Below, piece by piece: positions 29,353-36,549 of a stretch of 64,000 nt of DNA. Both the position numbers and the translations under genes were made by a program. The notes below the pieces were generated by a model, which saw only the letters and a program-made list of their open reading frames with translations, was not told the DNA's origin and searched no databases. How positions within the stretch are numbered: position 1 is the stretch's first letter; each line of letters opens with the position of its first letter. Origin of the DNA: Lewinella sp038528965 (lineage in GTDB: Bacteria > Bacteroidota > Bacteroidia > Chitinophagales > Saprospiraceae); assembly GCA_038528965.1 (NCBI GenBank), contig JBCBEC010000036.1, positions 1 through 64,000 on the forward strand, read 5' to 3'.

Positions 29353-29721
29353 CATTTCTTCCGAAAGCGGCTTAATGCTAAAGCCTAGGATTTGTGGATA
29401 GTTACGAGCCTTCTGCTGGTCTCCGGGAATATCCGAGGTAGTTAGCATAACGGCACGAGTATCTTCTACTGGTAATATTTCTGCTAGTTGTTCCAGGAGT
29501 TGAAAACCATTGTAGCGCGGCATATTCATATCCACAAAGAACAAATCTGGCATTACAAAGTCCTCTTTCTGGCTGGCTTCCTTAAAGTAGTCGACGGCAT
29601 CATTGGGCATGTCGAAAAATAGCACGTTCTCACACAAACCAGACTCTTTAACGATGATCTCGTGGAAACGATTAGTTGGATAATCGTCGTCGATAAATAC
29701 CAGTAGTGAGAACTTTTTCAT
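29335..29721 (-). CDS. Single-domain response regulator (CheY/Rcp1-like)
   Basis: 128 residues made of one receiver domain: acidic pocket DDD at 11-13, phospho-acceptor Asp64 in FFVDMNMP, Thr94/95-Ser in LTTSD and Lys117 in SIKPL. There is no output domain. It starts 12 nt after the stop of the sensor kinase at 29734-31032 and is surely its partner or one branch of it. The IIVKESGLCENV and FDMPNDAVDYF segments resemble receivers paired with phytochrome-type kinases (Rcp1 group). It overlaps the carotenoid desaturase gene tail to tail by 18 nt. Confidence 0.9.
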   Translation of the reverse strand: MKKFSLLVFIDDDYPTNRFHEIIVKESGLCENVLFFDMPNDAVDYFKEASQKEDFVMPDLFFVDMNMPRYNGFQLLEQLAEILPVEDTRAVMLTTSDIPGDQQKARNYPQILGFSIKPLSEEMLRSYL

Positions 29722-29733
29722 CGATACACAGAT

Positions 29734-31032
29734 TTACGCCAGCGGCAATTGTACATAAAAAATGCTGCCTTGCCCCGGTAGACTTTCAAACCACATCTTG
29801 CCACGGTGCCGCTCAACGATGGCTTTGCTTAAGGTTAGACCCACCCCGTCACCGTTAAAATGATGTTGGGGATGCAATTGTTTGAACATCTCGTAGATTT
29901 CTTCCCGATAATTCGATTCAATTCCAATACCATTGTCGCGAACACTGATGAGGAGCCGCCCGCCTTCTATCTGGCTAGCAACTTCAATGTTGGGAACCCG
30001 GTCTTGATGTTGAAATTTGAGGGCGTTGGAAAATAGACGATCCCACAACTCACGAAAGAGATTTTCGTCACCGTCGATTATTGCATCGACCGGTAGAATG
30101 ACTAATTGGCCGCCTTGGCGCCTGGCTTCTTCTATATACGGTCGTGCAACTTCGCGAATAACCTGGCTGCAATCAATGGCGACGTGTTGTAGTGGTTTAT
30201 TCTGAATCAGTGCCAGCTTTAGCAAGGAATCGGTTTTGCTTTTGATATCGGCAGCTCCTTTCTCAATAAACTGCAGATAGAGTGCTTCTTCACTCTGCGC
30301 TACTGGTTTTATATTTCGTTTCAGTAGGCGCACAAAATTCAAGATATTCTGGACCGGTTCCTTCAACTGATGGGAACTGGCGTAGGCGTATTGCTCCAGT
30401 AGGTTATTGGATTGGAGTAGGGCCTGATTTTGCGCAGTTTGGGATCGCAAAATAGGCCAGAAGATAAATCTCGCCTCCAAAAATAGTACGATCAGAGTGA
30501 GCGCAGCGAGGAAGATTTCCAAGTAGATAATGGAAGTAAGTCGTTTGTCCGATGCAGCCTCAACGGACGCTACAATCTCGTCCATTTCTTGGAGGAAAGT
30601 CTGTTGATTGAGCACGAGCTCCTGTAAGTCCTCCGCTTCCAGCGTCATAGGATGGTTCAGCATCTCATCCGCAATACTTACCTGAAAATCCATTTTGCGC
30701 AAGCGTTGCTGTACGTTGGGCAGGTCTTCTACTAAGCCTTTAGCCAGTGCACCGCTACGAAGCGAACTATGCATCTGTTTCCATTCGTGTAAGGTGTTGT
30801 TGAGTACCGAATGGTTGTAAGAGGAGGGGCGAGCTTGCACCGTATAAGCTAATAATGGTAGCCGCTGACTCAGCATCCGCTGCCGGCCGGTCACATTTAT
30901 CAAGTGCGCATCATCGCGCTTCTGTGCTAAGTAGTACTGAATAACCACCTGATTGATCACTATCAGCGAGGCCGTTGCTAGAATAGCCCACAAATAGTAC
31001 CGTTGGTAACGTGTGTAATTAGACGGAGTCAT
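29734..31032 (-). CDS. Membrane histidine kinase with PilJ-type periplasmic sensor
   Basis: 432 residues from the ATG at 31032 (a TTG at 31047 is the alternative). Helix 1 about 12-35; a periplasmic helical domain about 36-170 that opens with INVTGRQRMLSQRL, the signature of the PilJ/NarX-like type IV pilus methyl-accepting sensor domain (the same motif binds nitrate in NarX; ligand here unknown); helix 2 about 172-200; HisKA with His221 in SSHQLKEPVQN; HATPase with LFSNALKFQ, RDNGIGIE and GDGVGLTL. The kinase core resembles phytochrome-associated kinases, which fits the Rcp1-like regulator encoded 12 nt downstream. A 19-bp palindrome sits 23 nt before the start codon and may control the pair. 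Confidence 0.88.
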   Translation of the reverse strand: MTPSNYTRYQRYYLWAILATASLIVINQVVIQYYLAQKRDDAHLINVTGRQRMLSQRLPLLAYTVQARPSSYNHSVLNNTLHEWKQMHSSLRSGALAKGLVEDLPNVQQRLRKMDFQVSIADEMLNHPMTLEAEDLQELVLNQQTFLQEMDEIVASVEAASDKRLTSIIYLEIFLAALTLIVLFLEARFIFWPILRSQTAQNQALLQSNNLLEQYAYASSHQLKEPVQNILNFVRLLKRNIKPVAQSEEALYLQFIEKGAADIKSKTDSLLKLALIQNKPLQHVAIDCSQVIREVARPYIEEARRQGGQLVILPVDAIIDGDENLFRELWDRLFSNALKFQHQDRVPNIEVASQIEGGRLLISVRDNGIGIESNYREEIYEMFKQLHPQHHFNGDGVGLTLSKAIVERHRGKMWFESLPGQGSIFYVQLPLA

Positions 31033-31054
31033 CTGTTTTAGGGACAATTATTAA

Positions 31055-31073
31055 TCCTACATCTAATGTAGGA
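31055..31073. promoter_or_regulatory. 19-bp palindrome upstream of the kinase gene (operator candidate)
   Basis: TCCTACAT-CTA-ATGTAGGA is a perfect inverted repeat with 8-nt arms, 23 nt before the kinase ATG. Size and symmetry suit a dimeric regulator's operator, but it could also be a short RNA hairpin in the leader. Confidence 0.4.
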
Positions 31074-31232
31074 AGAACTACTTATATATTCTGATCTAGC
31101 GGGCATTCATCTAGCCAGATATATAAAATAAATTCAATATTGTTTCAGGGAATACAGATTTAGCCCATTTGGTAGGGGTAGAAACACAACTTTGTGATGA
31201 ACAGCGCCCTGTTCTTAGAATAAAATTTCGTT

Positions 31233-31240
31233 TATCTTTG
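31233..31240 (+). promoter_or_regulatory. -7 promoter element TATCTTTG for the GH3 gene
   Basis: TATCTTTG matches TAnnTTTG and lies 63 nt before the ATG at 31304. No strong -33 element was seen. Confidence 0.45.
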
Positions 31241-31303
31241 ACCATATTGTATGTTCTACACTAAGGACGATATAGTACTACACTAACTATTAAAACCACA
31301 ATA

Positions 31304-33493
31304 ATGAGACATCATTCCACTCGCTGGTCAACGCTTCTGTTCGCCCTGATTTGTATTGTCATTTTTGCTTGTGATACGCCTGCTCCGCCAGCCGATAACG
31401 AAGAAACTACTGTTGACATAGAGGCTGCCATTGATTCCCTGATGGCCGAATTGACACTGGAAGAAAAAGTAGGAATGATTCACGCTAGCTCTGCATTTAC
31501 CAGTGGGGGAGTGGAGCGCCTGGGTATTCCGGAGTTGATCATGTCAGATGGCCCACACGGAGTGCGTCACGAACACGGACGCGACTGGATCAAAGACGAG
31601 GGTGTAAGAGATAGCAGTACTTACCTTCCGGTAGGAACAGCACTGGCAGCTACCTGGAACCCAGAACTGGGCTACTCTTTTGGTAGCGTACTGGGAAGTG
31701 AAGCCGCTTACCGTGAGAAGGACGTTATTCTAGGGCCAGGGCTCAACATTATTCGTAGCCCCTTGAACGGCCGTAATTTTGAATACCTAACGGAGGATCC
31801 CTACCTCAATTCCGTGATGACAGTAGGATACGTGAAGGGGGTTCAGGATCAAGGGGTAGCGGCTTGCGCCAAACATTACGTGGCGAACAACCTGGAATAC
31901 GAGCGGGAGATGGTCAATGTGGAAATGAGTGATCGGGCCTTGCGAGAAATATACCTACCGGGCTTTAAAGCTGCCGTTCAGGAAGGTGGCGTTTATACGG
32001 TAATGGCCGCCTACAATAAATTCCGAGGTGATTATTGCGCACACAGTGAATACTTGCTCGATGGTATTCTGAAGGATGAATACGGCTTTGATGGTGCTGT
32101 GATCAGCGATTGGAATGCGGTGAAAAATACGATGGAAGCAGTACAGGCCGGTGTAGATTTAGAGATGGGAAGTGACCTTCCCATGCTGGCTACGGGTAAT
32201 GTAGATTACAGCAAATTTCACATGGGTGACACCCTAATCACGCTGGTGAATAATGGCACCGTTGATGAGGCGCTGATCGATAAGAAGGTGCGTCGCCTAC
32301 TACGGACCATGTATCGGATCAATGCCTTTGGTGGTCGTGCTCCTGGGGCGTACAACACTAAAGAACACCAGGCGGTGGCTCGTCAGATTGCCGATGAGGC
32401 GATTGTATTGTTGAAGAACGACGGCATCTTGCCACTGGATCAAGGCCAGATTTCTTCACTAGCGGTAGTGGGTGCTAACGCAACACGCAAGCACGCTGGT
32501 GGGGGCGGTAGCTCACAGGTAAAGGCCTTCTATGAGGTCACCCCGCTACAAGGTTTGCAAAATCTCTTGGGCGAGCAAGTGACCATCAATTACAGCGAAG
32601 GCTATCAAGTAGAGAAAGGGGGTGGTAGCAATGCTGATTTGATCGCCGCTGCGGTGGAGCAAGTCTCACAAGCGGATGCTGCTATCTACGTTGGAGGTTA
32701 CATCCATGGCTATTCCGATGAGTGGAACGACAATGCCTATGATGCGGAGGCTACTGATAAACCAGATATGTATTTGCCTTTCGGCCAAGATGAATTGATT
32801 GAAGCGGTGCTTGCTGCCAACCCCAATACCATCATCGTACTCATGGGGGGCGGCCCCGTAGATATGCAGAAGTGGCAGGCTAGTGCCAAGAGTATTGTGC
32901 AAGCTTGGTACCCAGGTATGGAGGGCGGAAACGCGCTAGCCAATATCCTGTTCGGCCAACTCAACCCTTCTGGTAAGTTGCCCATGACTTTTCCGGTGAA
33001 ATTAGAAGATAGTCCCGCACATTCCCTGGCGGTGACGGGTTTTGAGTCCCTGGAGCAAGAATATACGGAGGGCATCTACGTAGGTTATCGTTACTTTGAT
33101 ACTTATGATGTGGAGCCCGGCTTTGCCTTCGGCCATGGTCTTTCTTATACTTCCTTTGATTTTAATGATCTGCAGATCGAAAAGAAGGAGGGTTCAGTAG
33201 TAGTAAGCGTGGAAGTTTCCAATACTGGCGCAATGGCTGGTGCGGAAGTGGTGCAGTTATACGTCAAGGATAATGAGTCAGCTGTAGAACGCCCGGAGAA
33301 AGAACTAAAGGCCTTTGCTAAAGTGATGCTAGAACCAGGAGCAAGCGAGCGGGTAGAAATGACGCTCAAGGACGATGCTTTCTCTTATTACAACGAAGAG
33401 CAGGGAGAGTGGGTCATGGAGCCCGGTGTCTTTACAATCATGTTAGGAAGTTCTTCGCGTGATATCCACTTGGAACAGACGATAGAGAAATAA
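31304..33493 (+). CDS. GH3-family beta-glycosidase, lipoprotein
   Basis: 729 residues. Lipoprotein signal with lipobox ending at Cys23, so it is anchored in the inner or outer membrane facing the periplasm or surface. Glycoside hydrolase family 3 layout: TIM-like domain with the KHYVANNLE motif and nucleophile Asp269 in AVISDWNAV, the alpha/beta sandwich domain (about 395-590, GGGGSSQVK and WYPGMEGGNALA), and a fibronectin-III-like C-terminal domain (about 630-720). It should split beta-linked glucosides or xylosides; the exact sugar cannot be read from the sequence. It lacks a T9SS tail, unlike many exoenzymes here. No Sus pair is adjacent. A heptamer tandem array begins 23 nt after the stop codon. 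Confidence 0.92.
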   Translation: MRHHSTRWSTLLFALICIVIFACDTPAPPADNEETTVDIEAAIDSLMAELTLEEKVGMIHASSAFTSGGVERLGIPELIMSDGPHGVRHEHGRDWIKDEGVRDSSTYLPVGTALAATWNPELGYSFGSVLGSEAAYREKDVILGPGLNIIRSPLNGRNFEYLTEDPYLNSVMTVGYVKGVQDQGVAACAKHYVANNLEYEREMVNVEMSDRALREIYLPGFKAAVQEGGVYTVMAAYNKFRGDYCAHSEYLLDGILKDEYGFDGAVISDWNAVKNTMEAVQAGVDLEMGSDLPMLATGNVDYSKFHMGDTLITLVNNGTVDEALIDKKVRRLLRTMYRINAFGGRAPGAYNTKEHQAVARQIADEAIVLLKNDGILPLDQGQISSLAVVGANATRKHAGGGGSSQVKAFYEVTPLQGLQNLLGEQVTINYSEGYQVEKGGGSNADLIAAAVEQVSQADAAIYVGGYIHGYSDEWNDNAYDAEATDKPDMYLPFGQDELIEAVLAANPNTIIVLMGGGPVDMQKWQASAKSIVQAWYPGMEGGNALANILFGQLNPSGKLPMTFPVKLEDSPAHSLAVTGFESLEQEYTEGIYVGYRYFDTYDVEPGFAFGHGLSYTSFDFNDLQIEKKEGSVVVSVEVSNTGAMAGAEVVQLYVKDNESAVERPEKELKAFAKVMLEPGASERVEMTLKDDAFSYYNEEQGEWVMEPGVFTIMLGSSSRDIHLEQTIEK

Positions 33494-33515
33494 GCGTTTC
33501 ACGGTATTCAGAGAT

Positions 33516-33614
33516 GGGAATTGGGAGGTTGGAAATGGGAAATGGGAGGTCGGAAATGGGAAGTCGGAATTGGGAAGTACATTTTTCCGACCTCCGACCT
33601 CCCACCTCCGATCT
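33516..33614. repeat. Heptamer tandem array (GGGAART type) with inverted tail
   Basis: Nine consecutive 7-nt units from 33516 to 33578 (GGGAATT, GGGAGGT, TGGAAAT, GGGAAAT, GGGAGGT, CGGAAAT, GGGAAGT, CGGAATT, GGGAAGT) are followed after a 4-nt spacer by about four units in the opposite orientation (33583-33614: ACCTCCG, ACCTCCC, ACCTCCG). The two parts can fold on each other into a long hairpin. It lies directly after the GH3 gene and may also act as a transcription stop. Confidence 0.85.
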
Positions 33615-33645
33615 AAATACCGCAGGTACATAGGACTACAGCTGA

Positions 33646-33813
33646 CTAATGAGCCTCTTTATCCTTGAGAATGACCATCGCCTGGGTGATAATCAGAATC
33701 GCAAACATCAGCGTTACTGCGAGAATAAGGCCGGGGGAAGGGTAAAGCCCTACCAGGCAAAAGCACAAGAACACCCCCGTAAAGATCCACACTGATTTTG
33801 ACCAGAGATTCAT
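33646..33813 (-). CDS. Small two-helix membrane protein, 55 residues
   Basis: A short gene of 55 codons plus stop. The product starts MNLWSKSVWIFTG and holds two hydrophobic helices (about 8-23 and 27-49) separated by YPSPG, ending in the charged tail LKDKEAH. A two-TM hairpin with a charged C-terminus is a common shape of small membrane proteins, and the frame is free of rare interruptions between genes on the same strand. No family recognised. It lies downstream of the DOMON protein gene (57 nt gap) and could be translated from the same transcript. Confidence 0.6.
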   Translation of the reverse strand: MNLWSKSVWIFTGVFLCFCLVGLYPSPGLILAVTLMFAILIITQAMVILKDKEAH

Positions 33814-33870
33814 CGGACTATTTTGCGAATCTAACAGCGGACCTTTGGAAATGTTGCGGCTATTGAAAAC

Positions 33871-34377
33871 CTAGAGGGTGATCTCGATATGACGCTGCAT
33901 AACGGAGTAATGCCCAAAGTCATCTTCCATACTATAGGAACAGATAATCCATACGCGTTGCCCCGGCGATAGATCGTAGTGGAACCCATCTTGCAGTTGC
34001 GTCTTCATGGTGAATTGAAAGGAGGTACCATCCGCATTTTCCAAACCAACGAACTCCTGCACTGCACTTTGTCCGCCCAGCGCCTCTACCGATTGAGGCT
34101 CGCCATAACCTAGAATAAAATATTCCTGTAATTCAACCCCCTTCGTAGTGACGGCCCCTTTGACCAAGTTGGTGTTCATAATGTCGTTCTGCTGATTAAA
34201 GCCGAGCGCGAGCCAGCCCTGGTACGGTGAGTGGAGCTTAAAGGTGATTTCATCTCCCTCGTATTCCCATTCCACTTGCATGCCTTCAATTACGAAGTAG
34301 TTTTCTGAATGAGGCCCAAAGGAGAGAAACGTACAGGCCAGTAGTATAATGCTGATCATAGAAAGTATTGGTCTCAT
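33871..34377 (-). CDS. Exported DOMON-domain protein
   Basis: 168 residues from the ATG at 34377; the longer frame to 34515 is rejected because it overlaps the acetyltransferase gene by 86 nt and buries the signal peptide. N-terminal hydrophobic signal sequence, with a possible lipobox-like Cys (LLAC). The rest matches a DOMON fold: VEWEYEGDEITFKLHSP, the GWLALGFN core motif, then IMNTNLVKGAV and a C-terminal strand pair. DOMON domains bind haem or sugars in secreted redox proteins; no attached redox domain is present, and the ligand is unknown. The gene follows a GNAT gene on the same strand with 52 nt between. Confidence 0.72.
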   Translation of the reverse strand: MRPILSMISIILLACTFLSFGPHSENYFVIEGMQVEWEYEGDEITFKLHSPYQGWLALGFNQQNDIMNTNLVKGAVTTKGVELQEYFILGYGEPQSVEALGGQSAVQEFVGLENADGTSFQFTMKTQLQDGFHYDLSPGQRVWIICSYSMEDDFGHYSVMQRHIEITL

Positions 34378-34429
34378 GCCAAAGGTTTTACCAGGGCTAA
34401 AACCAAAACTGTGCCAAAAGGGCAAAGTC

Positions 34430-35023
34430 TCAAAAACCAGCAAAGACACTGGTCTTAATCTTGGGCCACTCCTCCGCCAAAATACCGTAGTAGACGGTGT
34501 CGCGGCGAAATCCATCTCGCATTAGGGTGTGGCTGCGGAGCGTTCCTTCGTAAGTAGCACCAATGCCTTCCATAGCGCGACGGGATGCTTCGTTACGGGC
34601 GTCTGCTTTAAATTCTACCCTGACAAAGTTGAGTTCTTCAAAAGCGTAGCTGAGCTGAAGAAACTTCACCTTGCGGTTAAGGCCGGTTCTTTGTACGCTT
34701 GGAGCGAGCCAGGTCCAACCAATCTCCAGGCGTTGATGCGCGTTGACCACATTGCCAAAGCTGGTGCTTCCTACATAAGCCTGGGTATGCTTGTCAAAAG
34801 TGATAAAGGGATAGCGTTGCTGCTTTTCTCGTGCACTCAGGGCACTATCGATATAGTGCTTTAAGTATTCTTCCGTACCAAAGGCCGAAGGGGAGTACCG
34901 GAGCAAATTGGGGGCTTCCAAACAGATGGGTAGCAGATCGTTAAAATGCTTGCTTTGCAGAGGTTCCAGGCGAACTCGGTCGTTTTCAAAAACAAGCGTC
35001 TCTGTGAAATCAAACTGCGGCAT
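34430..35023 (-). CDS. GNAT-family N-acetyltransferase (RimJ/RimL type)
   Basis: 197 residues with the RimJ/RimL-like layout: N-terminal FENDRVRLEPLQSKHF strand, GSTSFGNV core strand, and the acetyl-CoA site region 'QRTGLNRKVKFLQLSYAF' followed by VEFKADARNEASRRAMEGIG, the typical end of this group. It should transfer an acetyl group from acetyl-CoA to an amine, often a protein N-terminus or an antibiotic-like small molecule; the substrate cannot be named. It is divergent from the beta-barrel gene at 35140 (116-nt gap). Confidence 0.9.
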   Translation of the reverse strand: MPQFDFTETLVFENDRVRLEPLQSKHFNDLLPICLEAPNLLRYSPSAFGTEEYLKHYIDSALSAREKQQRYPFITFDKHTQAYVGSTSFGNVVNAHQRLEIGWTWLAPSVQRTGLNRKVKFLQLSYAFEELNFVRVEFKADARNEASRRAMEGIGATYEGTLRSHTLMRDGFRRDTVYYGILAEEWPKIKTSVFAGF

Positions 35024-35139
35024 GTGAGTTTCGTTAGTACAAGCCTAAAGGTAAATTTTTGTGCTAGTAGTGCAGCATTTACTGGGCCCTATAAGTTTTT
35101 ATAGTACTGCCTGTCCGCCGCGAATCAAAACTACTCTCA

Positions 35140-35829
35140 ATGAAAACCTACTTGCTTCTCTGCCTCTTATTGCTATCCTACATCTACCACATTCAAGCAC
35201 AAAATGAACCCGTACCACGCTTCCTGATTGGAACGGAGGCACAGCTCCACTTCGCCGATATCGAATACCCCAGTGGCACTTTAGGCAATTATGGCTTTGG
35301 CCTCCACGTAGAAAAACCAATAGGCCGTATGTCGCTTGGTGTTGGTATTCTGCAGCAACAGTTTGGTTGGATTACCACCCGTCAATACACTGGTAAGTAT
35401 AATCCTCCGGGCCCAGATGATGATGGGGTAGGCACTTATGATTATCTCATTCAGGAGCGTAAAACGGCCTTTTGGAATATTCCGCTGCGCATACAGTACC
35501 GCATGCCATGTAATTGTGTTTACCTCCAAGGAGCCATCATCAATAGTTTTTTGTACACGCCTCCTTCCTACCTACGCGACGACTTCATTAACCCCATGAC
35601 AGATACTCCGCCAGAAAGCGGTGCCCTATCCGGCCCGGCCCGTTACAGTATTGGTTATGAGTTGGGCATTGGCCTCAACTTCCACCTGTCGGACAATTGG
35701 AAACTCTATACCCGTCTTCAATACACCCAATACACATTCGGCGAAGATATGCGACGAATGGATCCTCGACGGGCATTTGGAAACAGCTACTTCGGATTGA
35801 ATATCGGTCTACAACGCGCCTTTTATTGA
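35140..35829 (+). CDS. Outer-membrane beta-barrel protein
   Basis: 229 residues. Signal peptide ending IQAQ, then beta-strand alternation through the whole chain (for example GRMSLGVGILQQQFGW, AFWNIPLRIQYRM, RYSIGYELGIGLNFHL, YFGLNIGLQRAFY with a terminal aromatic). This is the profile of the PorT-like outer-membrane beta-barrel proteins frequent in Bacteroidota. No enzymatic motif. It lies just before the TPP-riboswitch region but ends upstream of that promoter, so it is a separate unit. Confidence 0.78.
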   Translation: MKTYLLLCLLLLSYIYHIQAQNEPVPRFLIGTEAQLHFADIEYPSGTLGNYGFGLHVEKPIGRMSLGVGILQQQFGWITTRQYTGKYNPPGPDDDGVGTYDYLIQERKTAFWNIPLRIQYRMPCNCVYLQGAIINSFLYTPPSYLRDDFINPMTDTPPESGALSGPARYSIGYELGIGLNFHLSDNWKLYTRLQYTQYTFGEDMRRMDPRRAFGNSYFGLNIGLQRAFY

Positions 35830-35862
35830 CACTCCGATTAACAACTTTACACATCCTCTATA

Positions 35863-35870
35863 TACCTTTG
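35863..35870 (+). promoter_or_regulatory. -7 promoter element TACCTTTG before the TPP riboswitch
   Basis: TACCTTTG matches TAnnTTTG and ends 7 nt before the first predicted base pairs of the riboswitch (about 35877), so transcription would start right at the aptamer. Confidence 0.6.
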
Positions 35871-35876
35871 CCGACG

Positions 35877-36425
35877 TTTTTAGGGGTGCTGGGTCACTGA
35901 ACAAAAGTGTTCACACCTGGCTGAGATCATACCCTTTGAGCGGGAGATAATAGTTGTGTCCTCCTTCACTAAAGCTTCGGCGGACGTGGTTAGTTGAATT
36001 AGTGAATTTGGTTGAATTGGTTTAGATTGCTAGTCAAAATTCTAACGCTAATTAATCAGACTTTCACTTTAACTGTCACTTTCATTTTGATTGGAATTGC
36101 TATTGCCATTTTGATTGCATTGGTTGTATTAGTTCAGCCTCCTGCGTCGGCTGTAGTTAGTTGAATTGGTTGTGTTAGTGAATTTAGTTAGGCCTGCGGC
36201 CTTGATTGGTGAATTTGGTTAGTCCTCCTGCGTCTCTGGCTTCGGCGGACGTAGTTAGATGGTTTGAAGGTTAGGGTGTTTGTTTAATCACGAAAACTCT
36301 GACTCTAATTAATCAGACTTTCACTTTAACTGTCATTTTCATTCTAATTCTAACTCTAATTCTAATTCAGAATATCACTCCCCCGCTCAGGAACCTGCCC
36401 GGATAATGCCGGGAAGGGAAAATTA
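35877..36425 (+). ncRNA. TPP riboswitch (THI element) split by a 431-nt insert
   Basis: The 5' half (35877-35940) has the canonical order: P1 strand, AGGGGTGCT (P2), a P3 stem-loop built on TGAAC/GTTCA, GGCTGAGA (the pyrimidine-sensing J3-2), then ACCCTTTGA. The 3' half (36389-36424) has GGAACCTGCCCGG, ATAATG, CCGGGAAGGGAAAA, i.e. P4/P5 and the closing P1 strand. In normal TPP riboswitches the two are adjacent or separated by a short optional stem. Here GAGCGGGAG (35938-35946) and CTCCCCCGCTC (36378-36388) can pair, with two extra C, and close a huge arm of 431 nt. The J4-5/J5-4 bases are shorter than the usual GAUC/CGU, so ligand binding strength is uncertain. It precedes a TonB-dependent receptor gene. 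Confidence 0.82.
35947..36377 (+). repeat. Insert in the riboswitch arm: diverged ~260-nt tandem duplication
   Basis: AT-rich, non-coding, with strong internal repetition. A 31-nt block beginning CTAATTAATCAGACTTTC occurs identically at 36048-36078 and 36305-36335 (offset 257). GCTTCGGCGGACGT occurs at 35974-35987 and 36239-36252 (offset 265), and TTAGTTGAATT/GTGAATTTGG phrases recur around 35991, 36155 and 36211. So the insert is mostly two decayed copies of one unit. Confidence 0.75.
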
Positions 36426-36497
36426 AGATTTCGCATTGGTTGTCGATCATTGATCGTCATGCAGCTAGCGAGCTCTTATGGGTGTGAGGTAAGACTT

Positions 36498-36523
36498 GCC
36501 GTATCCTACCCCGGGATGACGGT
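36498..36523 (+). promoter_or_regulatory. Hairpin between riboswitch and start codon (expression-platform candidate)
   Basis: GCCGTATCC (36498-36506) pairs with GGAT-G-ACGGT (36514-36523) with one bulged G, ending 26 nt before the receptor ATG and followed by ATTTGATTT. It could be a weak terminator or a translation-control stem responding to the aptamer. Confidence 0.4.
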
Positions 36524-36549
36524 ATTTGATTTACCCACAAAGATTTTTT

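Noticed and set aside
34378..34515. N-terminal extension of the DOMON protein
   Set aside because: It overlaps the acetyltransferase gene and places the signal peptide inside the chain; the ATG at 34377 fits.
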